Shown one piece after another: positions 60,867 to 64,000 of a stretch of 64,000 bases of DNA (positions are counted from its first letter, which is position 1; each line of letters starts with the position of its first letter). The notes beneath the pieces were generated by a model, which was given only the letters and a program-made list of their open reading frames with translations, was not told the origin of the DNA and ran no database searches. Origin of the DNA: Alloacidobacterium sp035547425. Lineage in GTDB: Bacteria; Acidobacteriota; Terriglobia; Terriglobales; Acidobacteriaceae. Both the position numbers and the translations under genes were made by a program. The stretch lies in NCBI GenBank assembly GCA_035547425.1, contig DASZUU010000031.1:1-64000 (forward strand), in the 5' to 3' direction.

Positions 60867-61224
60867 GCCGCCATGCAGCTAACGAATTGCTGCGGCGGTA
60901 ATTAGTCTTACAAGGAGCCGGAAGTCAGCATCGGGTATGGGCAAGAAAAACGTTCGCTTGCGGACAGTGCCTTCCCGGAAATGGACACACTGGCGCTTGG
61001 GCCAAGATAGAACCCTGTCAAGTCTTAAATCTCATAAATCATTGAAAACAAAGGCAATGCGGCTGCAGGGAATTACGGCTTCCATTGATAAATAGAAGAA
61101 GGGCATGGAAATTTGTTTTCATGATCTCCCTACCGGTAAATCATTGAAAACAAACAATCTCCGTACAGAATAAAACCCGTAAATCATTGAAAAGAAACGA
61201 TCCCCGCACAGAATGGGGGAGGGG
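60867..61224. other. Non-coding stretch with TAAATCATTGAAAA repeats
   Basis: 358 bases without a gene. Contains three copies of TAAATCATTGAAAA(C/G)AAA at 61035-61052, 61137-61154 and 61180-61197, plus a near inverted copy TTTGTTTTCATGAT around 61112-61125. The last two belong to 43-base tandem units that share a further CGATC/CAATC...CCGCACAGAAT segment. A 12-base word GCCGGAAGTCAG (60917-60928) also occurs at 12661. Confidence 0.7.
61035..61222. repeat. Tandem 43-base repeat with third diverged copy
   Basis: TAAATCATTGAAAACAAACAATCTCCGTACAGAAT at 61137 recurs as TAAATCATTGAAAAGAAACGATCCCCGCACAGAAT at 61180, 43 bases apart; a shorter copy stands at 61035. It ends just before the CPBP gene stop on the minus strand. 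Role unknown. Confidence 0.65.
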
Positions 61225-62124
61225 TCAACTATTGAGACGCTCCAGGTGACGAAAGCCATCCGTTTGCAGCAATAATCCCGCAAATAGCGTGAAGTTGTAG
61301 GCCGCATGCACCACCGTGCTGGCAGCCACCGATTGCAACCGCAGCCGGATGACGCAAAGCACAACGCTGACGACACCGATGAGCAGCAGCGGAGCCCACG
61401 CCTGTGAAACCTGAGTAGCATGCAGCAGCGCAAAGGGAATCGTGGTAAGCACAATCGAGAGCGGAAGCGTCATCCAGGAGAAGGACTCGGGGGATAGAAT
61501 TTCCTTCCGCATAAGCCAGCGCAGCGCATGAATAAAGCCGGGCAGCAGGAATCCGCGAAAGGCAATTTCCTCCAGCAGCGGAGCAAGCGAAATTCCGAAG
61601 AGCAGCATCATCCACGCGCCCAGCTGGGAGCCCATCATGTCCTGCATAATCGGCGGATCTTTCGGCATGGGCAGGTAATTGCCCAGCAGCGTGATGCCGA
61701 ATCCCAATCCAAGGCCCAGGGCAACCAGCCATAGGAATCGCGTTCTTGCTTCCGCAATATTCCAGTGGATTCCTTCGGAAAAAGGCCGATGCCAAAGCGC
61801 GGAAAAAAGCAAGAGCGCAGCCAGTGCGGTCAGGATGTACGTAATGGCCTGTACGGGAATCGCAAGCCGCGCATCCGTTCCCATCATCTGGTAGAGCGCG
61901 TGATAATCCTTCGCGCCAAATAGATGGGATTGTTTAGCAAGAAACAGGCTCACTGCCTGGCCAATGAAGAGCATGGGCACGATCAGTACAAAAAATAAAA
62001 GAGCATGCCCAAGATGCGGCAGATCCGATGTCGTGCGCGGCGGTTCCTCCGAATAGAAAAATTCGGAGGGCGGTAATTCCTGTTGCGATGGCGGAGGCGT
62101 CAGCGAAATGGGATCAAGTGTCAC
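61225..62124 (-). CDS. CPBP-family intramembrane metalloprotease
   Basis: 299 residues with a GTG start overlapping the uvrA stop by four bases (GTGA). About eight membrane segments; the diagnostic motif EEIAFRGFLLPGF sits at 185-197 with Glu185/Glu186 and Arg190, and later HATQVSQ and YNFTLF segments supply the other ligands. Relatives of Rce1/CAAX protease cut membrane-bound substrates, in bacteria often for immunity to self-made peptides or lipoprotein regulation. A polar N-terminal 45 residues precede the first helix. Translationally coupled to uvrA, an unusual partner. Confidence 0.87.
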   Translation of the reverse strand: MTLDPISLTPPPSQQELPPSEFFYSEEPPRTTSDLPHLGHALLFFVLIVPMLFIGQAVSLFLAKQSHLFGAKDYHALYQMMGTDARLAIPVQAITYILTALAALLLFSALWHRPFSEGIHWNIAEARTRFLWLVALGLGLGFGITLLGNYLPMPKDPPIMQDMMGSQLGAWMMLLFGISLAPLLEEIAFRGFLLPGFIHALRWLMRKEILSPESFSWMTLPLSIVLTTIPFALLHATQVSQAWAPLLLIGVVSVVLCVIRLRLQSVAASTVVHAAYNFTLFAGLLLQTDGFRHLERLNS

Positions 62125-64000
62125 TGAATCGTTGCTTTCCTGGTCGCTTTGCGCTTCTTGCCGGCGCCCTGTCCATTGAGAACCGGCTCCGGTACGATAG
62201 CATGTTCGGCATAATACCGGCGTAAAAATTCCCCGGTATACGATCCGCTGGTGCGCGATACCTGTTCCGGAGTACCCTCGGCAATGATTCGGCCTCCGTC
62301 TTCGCCGCCCTCCGGCCCCAGGTCAATGATCCAGTCCGCATTGCGAATCACATCGAGATTATGCTCGATGATGATGATGGTATTACCGAGGTCGGTGAGA
62401 CGATGCAGCACTTCGAGCAGCTTGCGCACGTCGTCGAAATGCAGCCCGGTCGTCGGCTCGTCGAGCAGATAGAGAGTGCGCCCTGTTTGCCGCTTCGATA
62501 ATTCGCGAGCCAGCTTCATCCGCTGCGCTTCGCCGCCGCTCAGCGTGGTGGCAGCCTGCCCCAGGTGGATATACCCCAGGCCCACATCCACCAGCGTCTG
62601 CAGCTTCTGCCGCACCTGCGGAATATCGGTAAGCACCGGCAAAGCATCTTCGATTGCAAGATCGAGAATATCGGCAATCGAGTAGCCGTTGAACTTCACC
62701 GCCAGCGTTTCCTGATTGTAACGGCGACCGTTACAAACTTCGCATTGCACGTAAACATCCGGCAGGAAATTCATTTCGATGCGGCGCTGGCCTTCACCCT
62801 GGCAGGCTTCACAGCGTCCGCCGGCAACATTGAAGGAAAAGCGCCCAGGCTTATAGCCGCGTTCGCGCGATTCCGGAAGCATCGCAAAAAGATCGCGGAT
62901 CGCCGAGAAGACCCCCGTATAGGTCGCGGGATTCGACCGTGGCGTGCGGCCAATGGGAGACTGATCGATGCGAATGGCTTTATCGATATGCTCAAAGCCG
63001 GTGATGCGTCCGTGCTCGCCGGGCTCTTCGCGCGAGCCATAGAGCTGCTTTGCCAGCGCGCGATAAAGCGTGTCGTTGACCAGCGTGCTTTTGCCTGAGC
63101 CGGAGACGCCGGTCACAACCGTCATCACGCCGAGAGGGAACCGCGCCTTCACGTTCTGCAGATTATGGCTGCGCGCGCCCTCTACTGTGATCCATTTGCC
63201 ATTCGTCGTGCGCGGTTCAAAACGGTGAAGAATTTTCACCTCGCCGGCAAGATAGCGCCCGGTAAGAGAGTTCACGGCGCCCATGATCTCTTCCGGAGTT
63301 CCTTCGGCTACAACATGGCCGCCGAGTTTCCCGGCGCCGGGGCCGAGATCGAGCACATAATCCGCGTGACGAATCGTGTCTTCATCATGCTCGACAACAA
63401 GCACCGTATTGCCGAGATTGCGCAGCGATTCCAATGCCTGGATAAGCCGCAGGTTATCGCGCTGGTGCAGGCCGATCGATGGCTCATCGAGCACATAGAG
63501 CACGCCGCGCAGGCGCGAACCAATCTGGGTTGCCAGCCGGATGCGCTGTCCCTCACCGCCCGAAAGAGTTGCCGCGCTGCGATTGAGCGAGAGGTAGCCA
63601 AGACCGACGGCATTGAGGAACTCCAGCCTCTCGACAACTTCGCGGCGCAGGCGTTCTGCAATCAACGCTTCCCGCTGCGAGAACTGCAGTCCCCGCGCGG
63701 CATCCACCGCCCGCCGCAACGATAGCGCCGTGAAGTCAGCAATGGAAAGCCCGCCTACTTTTACCGCCAGGGATTCCGGACGCAGCCGCTTGCCTTTGCA
63801 AACAGGGCACGTCGATGCCGACATGTAGTTCAGCATCCACTCCCGGTAGGCGTCCGATTTCGACTCTTCGACCGCATCGCGCAGGTAGGCAAGAATGCCG
63901 TGGAAGCCGGTGCGCGGAGCTTCTGTTTTGCCGGGACCGTAAAGCAGTATGTCCTGATGTTTCTGCGGAAGCTGCTCAAACGGCTTTTTCAGATCGATCT
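62121..64000 (-). CDS. uvrA: UvrABC system protein A, 3' part
   Basis: The last 626 codons; the gene continues past the right edge of the window. Visible parts: a zinc-binding CPVCKGKRLRPESLAVK, the ABC signature LSGGEGQRIRLATQIGSRLRGV with LDEPSIGLHQRDN (first ATPase), Walker A GVSGSGKSTLVNDTL of the second ATPase, a second zinc finger CEACQGEGQRRIEMNFL ... CEVCNGRRYNQETL, and the closing LSGGEAQRMKLARELSKR with LLDEPTTGLHF. UvrA recognises damaged DNA and loads UvrB for nucleotide excision repair. The tail is Lys-rich. Complete domains, so apparently intact. Coupled to a CPBP protease gene. Confidence 0.96.
   Translation of the reverse strand, partial: IDLKKPFEQLPQKHQDILLYGPGKTEAPRTGFHGILAYLRDAVEESKSDAYREWMLNYMSASTCPVCKGKRLRPESLAVKVGGLSIADFTALSLRRAVDAARGLQFSQREALIAERLRREVVERLEFLNAVGLGYLSLNRSAATLSGGEGQRIRLATQIGSRLRGVLYVLDEPSIGLHQRDNLRLIQALESLRNLGNTVLVVEHDEDTIRHADYVLDLGPGAGKLGGHVVAEGTPEEIMGAVNSLTGRYLAGEVKILHRFEPRTTNGKWITVEGARSHNLQNVKARFPLGVMTVVTGVSGSGKSTLVNDTLYRALAKQLYGSREEPGEHGRITGFEHIDKAIRIDQSPIGRTPRSNPATYTGVFSAIRDLFAMLPESRERGYKPGRFSFNVAGGRCEACQGEGQRRIEMNFLPDVYVQCEVCNGRRYNQETLAVKFNGYSIADILDLAIEDALPVLTDIPQVRQKLQTLVDVGLGYIHLGQAATTLSGGEAQRMKLARELSKRQTGRTLYLLDEPTTGLHFDDVRKLLEVLHRLTDLGNTIIIIEHNLDVIRNADWIIDLGPEGGEDGGRIIAEGTPEQVSRTSGSYTGEFLRRYYAEHAIVPEPVLNGQGAGKKRKATRKATIQ

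Overview
The window looks like a piece of a soil Acidobacteriota chromosome (Terriglobia/Acidobacteriaceae type). This is inferred from gene content, not from a marker gene: an ADOP-type FtsX/MacB permease (29.5-32.0 kb), a FecR protein with a Trp/Gly/Tyr-rich DUF6600-like middle, tandem secreted ThuA proteins, a Pal/OmpA lipoprotein and many predicted secreted proteins of unknown role. No rRNA gene, intact tRNA gene or CRISPR array was seen.

Region 1 (1-17.3 kb, all +) is an exopolysaccharide locus: the end of a Wza-like export protein, a WecG/TagA glycosyltransferase, a tight operon of sugar-modifying enzymes, a SGNH O-acetyltransferase-like protein, a Wzx-like flippase, two acyltransferase-3 proteins, a Tat-exported protein of unknown function and a Wzy-like polymerase. 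The operon at 1.1-9.1 kb is the most interesting part. It holds a CMP-ulosonate synthetase, a DUF115/GT42-like putative CMP-sugar transferase, a GmhA-like isomerase, an IMPase-like phosphatase, two Gfo/Idh oxidoreductases, a MhpD/FAH-like hydratase, a D-2-hydroxyacid dehydrogenase and a barrel-like protein of unknown role, but no visible NeuB/KdsA synthase. It reads as a possibly undescribed route to a CMP-activated 2-keto-3-deoxy sugar acid.

Region 2 (17.4-21.2 kb) is a lipid module: acyl carrier protein and ketosynthase (+) converging on an NAD-dependent reductase and an alpha-oxoamine synthase (-). It resembles bacterial sphingolipid (Spt/CerR) loci.

Region 3 (21.4-37.4 kb) mixes secreted proteins (GlcG/HbpS, DUF2147, two ThuA, a YVTN beta-propeller) with housekeeping genes (purQ, ruvC, rsmA, glgA), a CpsB/YwqE-type phosphatase, a half-length AI-2E transporter and the ADOP permease.

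Region 4 (about 37.5-51.55 kb) is a putative integrative mobilizable element: MobF relaxase, TIR/NDT-like protein, coupling protein, relaxosome-like protein with palindromic sites upstream, a truncated group II intron, a broken Xre gene, three secreted cargo genes and a tyrosine integrase. It has no mating-pair genes. Short motifs (GTGTAGGA, CTGTGCAG) recur at both ends.

Region 5 (51.7-64 kb) is mostly ordinary chromosome: APC permease, GT39 transferase, a PIN toxin pair, uvrC, a Pal-like lipoprotein, pyrE, a DinB-like protein, a CPBP protease and the 3' part of uvrA.
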